A stretch of 12,091 nucleotides of DNA from an uncultured Bryobacteraceae bacterium. Lineage in GTDB: Bacteria; Acidobacteriota; Terriglobia; Bryobacterales; Bryobacteraceae. Under the pieces are notes generated by a model. The model ran no database searches. It was not told the origin of the DNA and worked only from the letters and a program-made list of their open reading frames with translations. Below, one piece after another: positions 1-7,390 of the stretch (position 1 is the first letter of the stretch; the number at the start of each line of letters is the position of its first letter). The translations under genes were made by a program, and so were the position numbers. The DNA is taken from the NCBI GenBank assembly GCA_937921835.1, contig CAKZVG010000490.1, positions 1-12,091 of the forward strand, in the 5' to 3' direction.

Positions 1-2273
1 ATTACCTGGAGCGACCCAACCAGCACGGCCAAATCAACCACCTGGCTTCGACTCCACGGACCACCACGAATTTCAACGTGCAGTCGCGATTCGACCATGT
101 CCTGAACAACAAACACCGGCTTTACGGGCGCGTCGCCCGGAATCACGGAATGATTAACAAGTTCAACGAGCCGGCCGGATTTCCGGGTTACTGGACGGCC
201 AGCGGGATCAACACCGACGACCGCCTGGCGACCAACCTGGTGGTCGAGGATACGGTGACTTTCTCACCATCGCTAGTCGGCAGCTTCAACGTGTCCTTGA
301 ACCGCTATGTCCAGCCGGGATCTTCCTCGGGCGACAAACTGGATCCCACTCCGCTGAACCTGCCCGACATTATCCGCAACAACCTTTACAGCGGACGAGG
401 CGAGGGGGGCGGATGGCCGAGGATCGAGATCTACGACGGGAACATGGCCTATCTTGGACCGTGGTTCCGGGTGGATGTGAACAACGTTCTGGCCCTGACC
501 AACACGTTCAGCAAGTTCTGGGGCGCGCACAGCCTGCGCTGGGGCGGCGAATACCGCAACACGCGCTGGTTTTACGACAGCCCCGGCAACGCGCAAAACG
601 GATTCTTCGCCTTCGACAAGCACTTCACCCGGGCGCGGGACGAGGCGGCGGCCAACAGCACCACGGGCAGCGGAACGGCGTCGCTGCTGCTGGGCTTGCC
701 GACGGGCGGGTCGCTGGAAAGAAGCCCCGCGATGGCGACGCAGAGCCATTACGGCGCGCTGTTCATCCAGGACGATTACCGCGTCACGCGCAAGCTGACG
801 CTGGGATTCGGACTGCGTTACGAACTCGAGACGCCGAGCACGGAGCGCTACAACCGGCTCTACTACGACTTCGTGCCCGACGCGGATCTGGGCCTCACCG
901 TTCCGGGCATCGGACCGCTGAAGGGAGGGGTCCGGTTTGTCAACGTGGACGGTCTTCCGCGGCGGGAGGGCCGGATCGACCGGAATAACTTCGGGCCCAG
1001 GCTGAGCGCGGCCTACCTGGTGTCGGAGCGGACCGTGGTGCGCGCCGGCTGGGCGCAATTCTACCAGGGGACGGCCAACAGCGAGGGGAACCCCCAGGCG
1101 CCACCGACGTTCACGTTCACGACACCGTACCAGGGTTCCGGCGACGGCAACCGCACGGTGCTGCCGGGGGTGAGCCTGTCGAATCCCTTCCCGAACGGCT
1201 TACAGCCGGTAACGGGGACTTCGCTGGGACTGCGGTCGCAGCTTGGCGCGGCCATCAGTTTCCTGAAGCCGGACCGGACGGTGCCCACGATCCAGCAGAT
1301 GCAGGTGAGCGTGCAGCGGCAGTTGCCGTGGAACTCCGTGCTCGAGGTTGCCTATGTGGGCGTGCGGTATAACTCGCTGTACCGCTCCTACAACTTAAAC
1401 GACGTTCCCGACGCCTACCGCACGCAGGATAACTCGACGGCCAACCCGTTCTTCCGGATTCTCCCGCCCACATCTCCCCGGGGATCGGCCTCGACCATCA
1501 CGGCAAACCAGTTGCGGACGCGGTTTCCGCAGTTTACTTCGGTCACGCAGCGCAATACCAACGGGCCGTGGGGCAGGTATCACGGGTTACAGAGCCGGTG
1601 GGAAAAGCGCATGAGCCATAACATCCAGTTCGTGGCCAATTACACGTATTCGAAGCACCTGTTTCATGATCCGCAGAGCCTGGTGAACGACCGGTTCTAT
1701 AAGTCGGTGACCGATAACGACCGGACGCATATCGCGCGGCTGTTCTTCACGGCGGACCTTCCCTTCGGCAAGCGCCAGCGCTGGGGATCCAACTGGCCGC
1801 GGGCGCTGGAACTGGCGGCGGGCGGCTGGGCCCTGACCTGGGTGACGCGTTACTCGAGCGGAGCGCCGCTGTCGCTGAGCGGTCCCAACGGCCGGCCGAT
1901 TCCGCTGGCCAACCCGCGGACAAGCGCGAGTTTCCGCGATTGCCTGGGCGATCCGGTGGGCGCGCGGCACGATACGCCGTGCCTGGACGTGACGAAACTG
2001 GCGCCGCTCAACCGCTACGACATCACGCCCGAGCCGCCGCGCTACGCCTGGTTGCGGGGACCGGGTTATGGCGATCACGACGCGGTGATGTTCAAGACGT
2101 TCCGCATCGTGGAGCGGCTGAGCTTCGAGCTGCGGGCTGAGGTTAACAACGTGTGGAATACGCCGCGACTCGGCGACCCGCGCACGGACATCACGAATCC
2201 GAGGACGTTCGGCACCATCAACACGGGCGACAACGCGCGCGGCGTACGGTTCACCGGAAGGCTGCATTTCTAG
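1..2273 (+). CDS. TonB-dependent outer-membrane receptor, C-terminal part (5' end outside window)
   Basis: The reading frame is open from base 3 to the TAG at 2271-2273, giving 756 visible residues with no start in view. The GTG at 78 is only an internal Val codon, because the similarity-bearing frame continues upstream of it. What is seen: alternating aromatic and polar beta-strands, a segment like FQDDYRVTRKLTLGFGLRYE (here with IQDDYR, about residue 255), an R-x-E-VNNVWNTPR stretch near the end, and a terminal GRLHF ending in Phe, as expected for BAM-inserted barrels. This pattern is typical of the large Oar/CarboxypepD_reg-type TonB receptors expanded in Acidobacteria, which usually run to about 1000-1200 residues. 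The missing part would then hold the signal peptide, a carboxypeptidase-regulatory-like domain and the plug. Role by family: energised uptake of a bulky ligand across the outer membrane. The hydrolase genes downstream suggest a sugar- or ester-containing ligand, which is inference. No SusD-like partner is visible. Confidence 0.9.
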   Translation, partial: YLERPNQHGQINHLASTPRTTTNFNVQSRFDHVLNNKHRLYGRVARNHGMINKFNEPAGFPGYWTASGINTDDRLATNLVVEDTVTFSPSLVGSFNVSLNRYVQPGSSSGDKLDPTPLNLPDIIRNNLYSGRGEGGGWPRIEIYDGNMAYLGPWFRVDVNNVLALTNTFSKFWGAHSLRWGGEYRNTRWFYDSPGNAQNGFFAFDKHFTRARDEAAANSTTGSGTASLLLGLPTGGSLERSPAMATQSHYGALFIQDDYRVTRKLTLGFGLRYELETPSTERYNRLYYDFVPDADLGLTVPGIGPLKGGVRFVNVDGLPRREGRIDRNNFGPRLSAAYLVSERTVVRAGWAQFYQGTANSEGNPQAPPTFTFTTPYQGSGDGNRTVLPGVSLSNPFPNGLQPVTGTSLGLRSQLGAAISFLKPDRTVPTIQQMQVSVQRQLPWNSVLEVAYVGVRYNSLYRSYNLNDVPDAYRTQDNSTANPFFRILPPTSPRGSASTITANQLRTRFPQFTSVTQRNTNGPWGRYHGLQSRWEKRMSHNIQFVANYTYSKHLFHDPQSLVNDRFYKSVTDNDRTHIARLFFTADLPFGKRQRWGSNWPRALELAAGGWALTWVTRYSSGAPLSLSGPNGRPIPLANPRTSASFRDCLGDPVGARHDTPCLDVTKLAPLNRYDITPEPPRYAWLRGPGYGDHDAVMFKTFRIVERLSFELRAEVNNVWNTPRLGDPRTDITNPRTFGTINTGDNARGVRFTGRLHF

Positions 2274-2285
2274 GCCGGCGGAAGG

Positions 2286-2309
2286 GTGGGCGGCCCGCGG
2301 ACCGCCCAT
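2286..2309 (+). terminator. GC-rich stem-loop after the receptor gene, terminator-like but without a U tract
   Basis: GGGCGG (2288-2293) pairs perfectly with CCGCCC (2302-2307) around an 8-base loop. A T-A pair and a G-T wobble extend the stem outward. It starts 13 bp after the receptor stop codon. No T run follows, so it is not a classical intrinsic terminator. It could attenuate read-through or stabilise the 3' end of the receptor mRNA. In DNA this GC-rich, a chance stem of this size is possible. Confidence 0.3.
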
Positions 2310-2338
2310 CGGCCGGGACAAACACAAGCGCTTTCAAC

Positions 2339-2358
2339 TACACAACCAGGTACACAAC
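2339..2358 (+). repeat. Direct repeat TACACAAC x2 in the leader of the hydrolase operon
   Basis: TACACAAC occurs at 2339-2346 and again at 2351-2358, one 12-bp step apart, directly before the ATG at 2360. The surrounding A/C-rich leader differs from the GC-rich neighbourhood. The spacer holds AGG (2348-2350), the only Shine-Dalgarno-like bases for the next gene, so anything binding the repeat would affect translation initiation or early transcription. A regulatory role is inference only. Confidence 0.3.
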
Positions 2359-2359
2359 T

Positions 2360-4306
2360 ATGACGGTTCTCATCGCGTTACTTGCCGGGATCTTGGCCGC
2401 TCCACTCGCCGCCCAGATCCGCCCCGGCCATCCGGAGTGGCCGGCGGCCTGGATGCATTACACGACGTTCAAGTCCTGGGACGAGGATTTCGCGGACCTC
2501 AAAGCCCACGGAGTAAATTGCGTGAGCCTGCGCGCACCCGATGTCGCGACGGCGAGGACGGCCCTGGAAACCGCGCGGCGGCATGGAATGAAGTACCACA
2601 TCTGGTTCCCCGAGATCACCGAAAGCATGCCGCTGGTGCGGGAGGCGGGGCTGGAGCCGGCGCCGGCGCTGATGATCGGCGGGGTGTACCGCGGGCAGGC
2701 GATCGACCGCCACGTCTTCCGCTTCGAGGCGCGCCCGCAAAGCATTGTCATCGAGCAGCCAGTCTATAGCCCGGCCTATGGATACCGGGCGGGAGGCGGG
2801 GGCATCAAAAAAGGGGGCGAGCCGATCGCGCACTACTACCTGGACATGCCGGATCCCGTGCGCGCCGAGATCGTGGTTCCGTTGCGTAAGTTCGACGGCC
2901 GGCAGCATCTGAAGATCATTCCGGCGAAGATCGAACTGGCGGAGAAAGGCGCGCGGCTGGAGAAGGACAGCATCACGCCGGACATGCCGCCATCGAGCGA
3001 GCGGGCAGACCGGAAACTCTACCGGCTGACGTTCGACCTGACCGGGCTCGATTCGGCGCTGCTCGATTCGGTGGGCGTCGCCGTCTACTGGCCCTATCAC
3101 GGCTCGCCCCGCTACTGGATGTTCCACCACGGCGCGGTGAGCGCGGCGGCCGAGAGCACGGTGGCCGCCCTGCGCTTTCACGTCCGCAAGATGCTCGATG
3201 TCTGGCGCGAGGCCAATGGCGGCCAGTTCCCCGGCGACGTGGTGATCGCGGCGCGCTACGGAGACGAGTGCTTCTACGTCACCGGCCATACGAACCGCCC
3301 TGGCGCGACGGCGGTGAATTACCCACTGTGGGACTTCAGCCCGCAGGGCATCGCGGCGTTCCGCAAACTCGCGGGCAACACCGAGTATCCGCGCACGTGG
3401 GGCTTCCCGGAGATCTACGGGGCGGATTCCTACGCCTGCTGGCTCTATAACCTCCACGCCCAGACTGCGGCGTTGGCCGGAACAATCCGCGAGGAAGCGG
3501 CGCGGCTCGCGCCGGGACTGCTGGTCTTCCGGAACACGACGCGGGCGAACGTCTTCCAGTTCTCGAACGCTTTCGACGGCAGCGGCCCGGAACTGTTGAC
3601 CAGGAACCTGGACATCGCGCACCTCGACCCCTATCCGATCGGCGACGCGGGTTACAACGAGGGACTGATCCCGCGCGACATGAGTTACTATGCGGGGCTG
3701 GCACGCCGCTATAACAAGTTATTAATTCCATGGATGCAGGGCTTCGTGAACACGATGACGGTGGGCTCGCGCCACCCCACGCCCGAACTGATCGGCCGCA
3801 TGGCCGAGCAGCACTGGCGGCACGGCATCGACGCCGTGATCTGGCTGAGTTACGGGCAGGCGCACAGTACATTCCCCCACCAGCCCGACTCCTGGAAGCG
3901 GGCGGCGGAGTTCCACCGCATGCTGGCGGCGTCGCCGCCGCCTAAGCCGAAGGCCAGGCTGGCGGTGCTGCGGCCGTATTCGGTCTGGGCACAGTCGAGT
4001 TTGTGGGACGATCAGATCCGCAACCCGGCCGATTGGCTGCTCCAGCAGTGGCTGGAAGTGTGGGCGGTGAAGCATAAGCTGGACTACGACGTCTTCGAGG
4101 TCCCGCCGCGCATGACCGCGGCGGCGCGGGCGGCTCTCGACAAGGAACTGAGGAAGTACCCTCACGTGGTTTCTCTCGAGCCGCGTGCCGGGGCGTGGGT
4201 CATCGGCCAGGGGACCGCGGGGACGGCGGTGAACCGGACGCGGGGCGCCGAACACCAGGCGCGCTTCGAGGCGGAGATGGCAAAGAGGGGCTGGCTCGCC
4301 AAATGA
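2360..4306 (+). CDS. Exported TIM-barrel glycosidase-like protein, unclassified
   Basis: This is a 648-residue protein. The ATG at 2360 was chosen because it is followed directly by a signal peptide (hydrophobic residues 3-16, likely SPase I site around LAAQ, residues 16-19). The same frame stays open upstream but runs into the receptor gene. Residues 25-110 read like the first beta/alpha units of a TIM barrel (WMHYTTFKSW, GVNCVSLR, MKYHIWFPE). Residues about 115-250 form a strand-rich, sandwich-like insert. The barrel appears to resume at 265-520 with ARYGDECFYVTG (299-309), WGFPEIYG (347-354), LDIAHLDPYP (417-426), LIPWMQG (455-461) and DAVIWLSYG (491-499). Residues 530-648 are a smaller C-terminal region. 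Acidic candidates for catalysis are D302, E303, E351, D418 and D423; none sits in a motif that names a GH family. The overall look recalls GH10-like or GH42-like clan GH-A proteins, but the substrate is unknown. It is the first of three coupled genes and overlaps the next by ATGA. Confidence 0.85.
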   Translation: MTVLIALLAGILAAPLAAQIRPGHPEWPAAWMHYTTFKSWDEDFADLKAHGVNCVSLRAPDVATARTALETARRHGMKYHIWFPEITESMPLVREAGLEPAPALMIGGVYRGQAIDRHVFRFEARPQSIVIEQPVYSPAYGYRAGGGGIKKGGEPIAHYYLDMPDPVRAEIVVPLRKFDGRQHLKIIPAKIELAEKGARLEKDSITPDMPPSSERADRKLYRLTFDLTGLDSALLDSVGVAVYWPYHGSPRYWMFHHGAVSAAAESTVAALRFHVRKMLDVWREANGGQFPGDVVIAARYGDECFYVTGHTNRPGATAVNYPLWDFSPQGIAAFRKLAGNTEYPRTWGFPEIYGADSYACWLYNLHAQTAALAGTIREEAARLAPGLLVFRNTTRANVFQFSNAFDGSGPELLTRNLDIAHLDPYPIGDAGYNEGLIPRDMSYYAGLARRYNKLLIPWMQGFVNTMTVGSRHPTPELIGRMAEQHWRHGIDAVIWLSYGQAHSTFPHQPDSWKRAAEFHRMLAASPPPKPKARLAVLRPYSVWAQSSLWDDQIRNPADWLLQQWLEVWAVKHKLDYDVFEVPPRMTAAARAALDKELRKYPHVVSLEPRAGAWVIGQGTAGTAVNRTRGAEHQARFEAEMAKRGWLAK

Positions 4307-5235
4307 CCTTGTTTTCGCGGCGACTCGCGATCGTTCTGCTCGCCGGCGGGCTGCTGGCCGAGGAGCGGCCCGCACCGGTCAGGCTGGTGACGATCGGCAA
4401 CAGCTTCGCGGCCAACGCGACGTTCTTCCTGCGCGAGATCGGCGATCACCAGGGCGCTCCGGTCGAGGTGACTCCCGCCAACATCGGCGGCTGCGACCTG
4501 GCGCGCCACGCGCGGCACCTCAGGGCCTTTTACGAAGACCCGGGCGGCGCCGAGAGCCGCCCCTACCGGGACGCCGCGCGCCCGGAGCGTGGAGCTTACA
4601 GCTTGGTGGAGGCGCTGGAGTCGGCCGATCCGGACTATGTGACGCTCCAGCAGTTCAGCGGCGACAGTTACAAACCCGAGACGTTCGAGCCATATGCCGG
4701 GGAGTTAGTGGCGGAGATTCGCCGGCACGCGCCGCGGGCGCGCATCCTGGCGCTTCAGACCTGGGCTTACCGGGCGGATCATCCATGGTTCGCCAGCGGA
4801 GAGCTGACGCAGGAGAAGATGTTCTCGGGGTTGCGCGAGGCCTACGGGCGGCTGGCGGCGAACTACGGTCTCGGGGTGCTGCCGGTGGGAGAGGCGTTCC
4901 AGATCGCGCGCTCGACGGCGCTGTGGCGGTTCGTCCATCCCGATCCCGCGTTCGATTACGCCCACCCGGCTCCGGGGTCGCTTCCCGATCAGAGCGGGAG
5001 TCTGGTGGTGGGCTGGTCGTGGAGGAAAGCCGGCGCGGGACCTCAAACCCTGGCGCTCGACGCCAAGCACGCGAATACGGCTGGGCGCTATCTCGGGGCT
5101 TGCGTCTTGCATGAGGTTCTCACCGGGCGCAGCGCGCTTGGGCTGGCATGGCGGCCCGAAGGGCTCAGCGAGGCGCAGGCCGAATCGCTGCGCATGGCGG
5201 CGCACCTGGCGGTGTTCGCGCGGGGGGCGCGGTGA
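4303..5235 (+). CDS. Exported SGNH hydrolase, DUF4886-like (probable esterase)
   Basis: This is a 310-residue protein. The ATG at 4303 overlaps the upstream TGA (ATGA), and a signal peptide follows at once (residues 6-19, cleavage likely near LLA-EE). The SGNH blocks are readable: block I is TIGNSF with nucleophile Ser34; block II is the NIGG region (60-63); block III is VTLQQFSGDS (113-122), with Gln where classic SGNH enzymes have Asn, as I recall for DUF4886-type proteins; the last block is D253-A-K-H256, giving the catalytic Asp and His. The set is therefore complete. By family it should be an ester hydrolase acting outside the cytoplasm, perhaps removing acyl groups from a glycan or small molecule. 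The substrate is not known. There is no good Shine-Dalgarno sequence, so translation probably depends on coupling to the upstream gene. The family call is fairly sure and the specificity is open. Confidence 0.85.
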   Translation: MTLFSRRLAIVLLAGGLLAEERPAPVRLVTIGNSFAANATFFLREIGDHQGAPVEVTPANIGGCDLARHARHLRAFYEDPGGAESRPYRDAARPERGAYSLVEALESADPDYVTLQQFSGDSYKPETFEPYAGELVAEIRRHAPRARILALQTWAYRADHPWFASGELTQEKMFSGLREAYGRLAANYGLGVLPVGEAFQIARSTALWRFVHPDPAFDYAHPAPGSLPDQSGSLVVGWSWRKAGAGPQTLALDAKHANTAGRYLGACVLHEVLTGRSALGLAWRPEGLSEAQAESLRMAAHLAVFARGAR

Positions 5236-7388
5236 TTCGCGCCTTCTTCCTCCTTGCGGCGGCGGTTCCGCTGGGCGCGCAGAACTGGGACGTCTTCGCC
5301 GGGCAGCCCGAGGCTGAAGACGCGGGACGGGCGGTGAGCCGTTACCTGTCGCGCGCCTACGCCGAGGCGGGCCGGGAGTTCCGGGCGCAATTCGAAAAAC
5401 TGGAGAGCGCCGCGGACGTCGAGGCTTACCAGTCCGCCGCGCGGGCGCGCATCCGGACGTGGCTTGGAGAGATGCCGGAGCGCACGCCCCTACGCCCCAG
5501 GGTGACGGGCGTGCTCCGCCGGGAGGGATACCGGGTCGAGAAAACAATCTTCGAGAGCCGGCCCGGGAATTATGTTACGGCGAACTTATACGTACCGGCC
5601 GAAACAGGACGCCGGTTCCCCGCCGTTCTCTGTCCGCTCGGGCACTGGCGGGAGGGAAAGGCGTTTCCTTCCTATCAAAGCCTGGCGGTTTATCTTGTTC
5701 GCCGCGGTTTTGTTGTTCTGACTTATGACCTGCCCGGCATGGGCGAGCGTTTGCAGTACTACGACTCCGTGTACGGCCGTTCACTGGCCGCCGTCAACCG
5801 GAGCGAAAACGAACCCGTGATGGAGCACTCCTTATTGAATGGGCCCGCGCTTCTGGCGGGCCGGAGCCTCGCCTACTATTTGCTATGGGACGGATTCCGG
5901 GCGCTCGACTACCTGGCCGGACGGCCGGAGGTGGACGCGGACCGCATCGCGTGCACGGGAGCTTCGGGGGGCGGCTTGCAGACGGAGCTTCTGGCGGCGC
6001 TCGACGCGCGCATCAAGGTGGCGATTCCGGTGGTGTACGGCGGCTGCGTCGCCGACAGCCTGTTTCTGCCCGGCTTCGGCGACCGCGACACGCAGCCCTT
6101 GATCGCGCCCCGGCCGCTGCTGCTGATTGTCGCCACCGGCGACAGCGAAACAAAGCGCTCACTGCAATACCGCGGCTACGAGCAGGCGGCGCGGATCTAC
6201 GGATTACTCGGGGCCTCGGACCGGATCCGCTTCACCGCCGTCGAGAGCAAGCACGACTACTCGCGGCCAATGCAAGAGATCGCCGAAGGCTGGCTGCGGA
6301 AGTGGTTCAACATGCCCGCGGCGGGCGATCCTCCGGCCCTGGATGCGCCCGAGACGGAGGCGTCGCTGGCCGCGACGGTCTCCGGACAGGTGAGGGTTTC
6401 GCTCGGCGGGGAAACGGTGGCGTCGCTCAGCAGCGCCGACGCCCGCCGGAGGGCACAGCCAACGCCGCCGCCTTCCAACCGGTCCGGGTGGGCCGGCTGG
6501 CGCGAGCGGCTGCGCGGGCGGGTGGCGGAACGGCTGGGGTTCGACGAGCACAGGCCAGCGCTTGGCGCGCGGGTGGTTAGCGCCACCGGTTTCTCTACTT
6601 ACCGGGTGGAAAAGATCATTTACTCCAGCCAGCCTGAAATCCCAATTCCCGGGTTACTTTTTCTGCCACTCGGGCGCGGTCCGTTTCCGGCGGTCATTTT
6701 CACAAATGAAGACGGAAAGACGGCGGGCGAAGTTGTGGAGCGGTACTTGCTCCGCTTCGTCGAAGCCGGCTACGCGGCATTCGCAATCGATGTATCCGGC
6801 ACGGGAGAGACAAGCCCCGGGCCCACGCCGCCGAGTTACCGCTACTACTTTGACGGTCCCGAGGCGGAGTTGCATTTTCGCGCGTTGCGGGCGGGCAGGA
6901 GCCTGGCGGGGATGCGGGTTCACGACATCGCGCGGGGCTTGGATTATCTCCAGACGCGCCAGGAGCTCGACGGCCGGCGGATCAGCGGCTTCGGGCTCGG
7001 CGCGGGAGGCGTGCAAATGCTGTACGCGGGCGCGCTGGACGGCCGGCTGTCGGCGGTGGTGGCGGCGGGCGCGCTGGTGAGCTACGCCGAGTTGGCTGGG
7101 AGCGAGTTCTACACGCAGCGGCTGGGAGTGTTCGTGCCCTCGGCGCGTCTCTATTTCGATCTGCCGGAGGTGGCCGCGCTGGCCGCGCCGCGGCCAGTCA
7201 CGTTGCTGAACCTGGCGGATGGCAGGAACCGGCGGCTGGAGCTGGAGCGGGCCGCCGAGGCCTACCGTCCGGCGGCGGATGTGTACCGGCTGCTGGGAGC
7301 GGAGCGCGCGCTGCGGGTTCTGCATGCGGATTCGCCCGGCGCGATTGCCGAAGCCTGCCTGGAGACTTTCGGCCGGGCGGCGCGCTGA
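5232..7388 (+). CDS. Exported tandem alpha/beta-hydrolase (acetyl-xylan-esterase-like), second domain degenerate
   Basis: This is a 718-residue protein. The GTG at 5232 was chosen because it forms a GTGA overlap with the upstream stop and begins a signal peptide (residues 2-16, AxA-like site at GAQ). Domain 1 (about 90-362) resembles the acetyl xylan esterase/AB-hydrolase group. The nucleophile Ser245 lies in GASGGG, the likely Asp is D304 (ATGDS), and the His is H341 in a KHDYSRPM motif typical of this group. Domain 2 (about 445-718) repeats the fold: YRVEKIIYSSQP (457-468) mirrors YRVEKTIFESRP (100-111), and FGLGAGG (587-593) aligns with TGASGGG (242-248). Gly590 stands where Ser245 does, while possible partners D663 and H698 remain. 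Domain 2 is therefore probably inactive as a serine hydrolase. The linker (about 365-420) is charged and Pro-rich at its end. It is the last of three coupled genes and probably acts with the SGNH enzyme on a shared exported substrate. Confidence 0.88.
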   Translation: MIRAFFLLAAAVPLGAQNWDVFAGQPEAEDAGRAVSRYLSRAYAEAGREFRAQFEKLESAADVEAYQSAARARIRTWLGEMPERTPLRPRVTGVLRREGYRVEKTIFESRPGNYVTANLYVPAETGRRFPAVLCPLGHWREGKAFPSYQSLAVYLVRRGFVVLTYDLPGMGERLQYYDSVYGRSLAAVNRSENEPVMEHSLLNGPALLAGRSLAYYLLWDGFRALDYLAGRPEVDADRIACTGASGGGLQTELLAALDARIKVAIPVVYGGCVADSLFLPGFGDRDTQPLIAPRPLLLIVATGDSETKRSLQYRGYEQAARIYGLLGASDRIRFTAVESKHDYSRPMQEIAEGWLRKWFNMPAAGDPPALDAPETEASLAATVSGQVRVSLGGETVASLSSADARRRAQPTPPPSNRSGWAGWRERLRGRVAERLGFDEHRPALGARVVSATGFSTYRVEKIIYSSQPEIPIPGLLFLPLGRGPFPAVIFTNEDGKTAGEVVERYLLRFVEAGYAAFAIDVSGTGETSPGPTPPSYRYYFDGPEAELHFRALRAGRSLAGMRVHDIARGLDYLQTRQELDGRRISGFGLGAGGVQMLYAGALDGRLSAVVAAGALVSYAELAGSEFYTQRLGVFVPSARLYFDLPEVAALAAPRPVTLLNLADGRNRRLELERAAEAYRPAADVYRLLGAERALRVLHADSPGAIAEACLETFGRAAR

Positions 7389-7390
7389 AC

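Noticed and set aside
2153..2359. Upstream extension of the TIM-barrel gene to an ATG at 2153
   Set aside because: It would overlap the receptor gene by about 120 bp and place the signal peptide 70 residues inside the protein.
2378..3622. Long antisense open frame (414 codons) opposite the TIM-barrel gene
   Set aside because: It is Arg/Ala/Pro-rich with no fold-like pattern, and lies opposite a gene with clear signal peptide and fold features. Long antisense frames are expected in GC-rich coding DNA.
4303..5235. Gln in place of Asn in SGNH block III as a sign of an inactive enzyme
   Set aside because: As I recall, the LQQ form is usual in DUF4886-type members, and Ser34, D253 and H256 are intact, so loss of activity is not supported.
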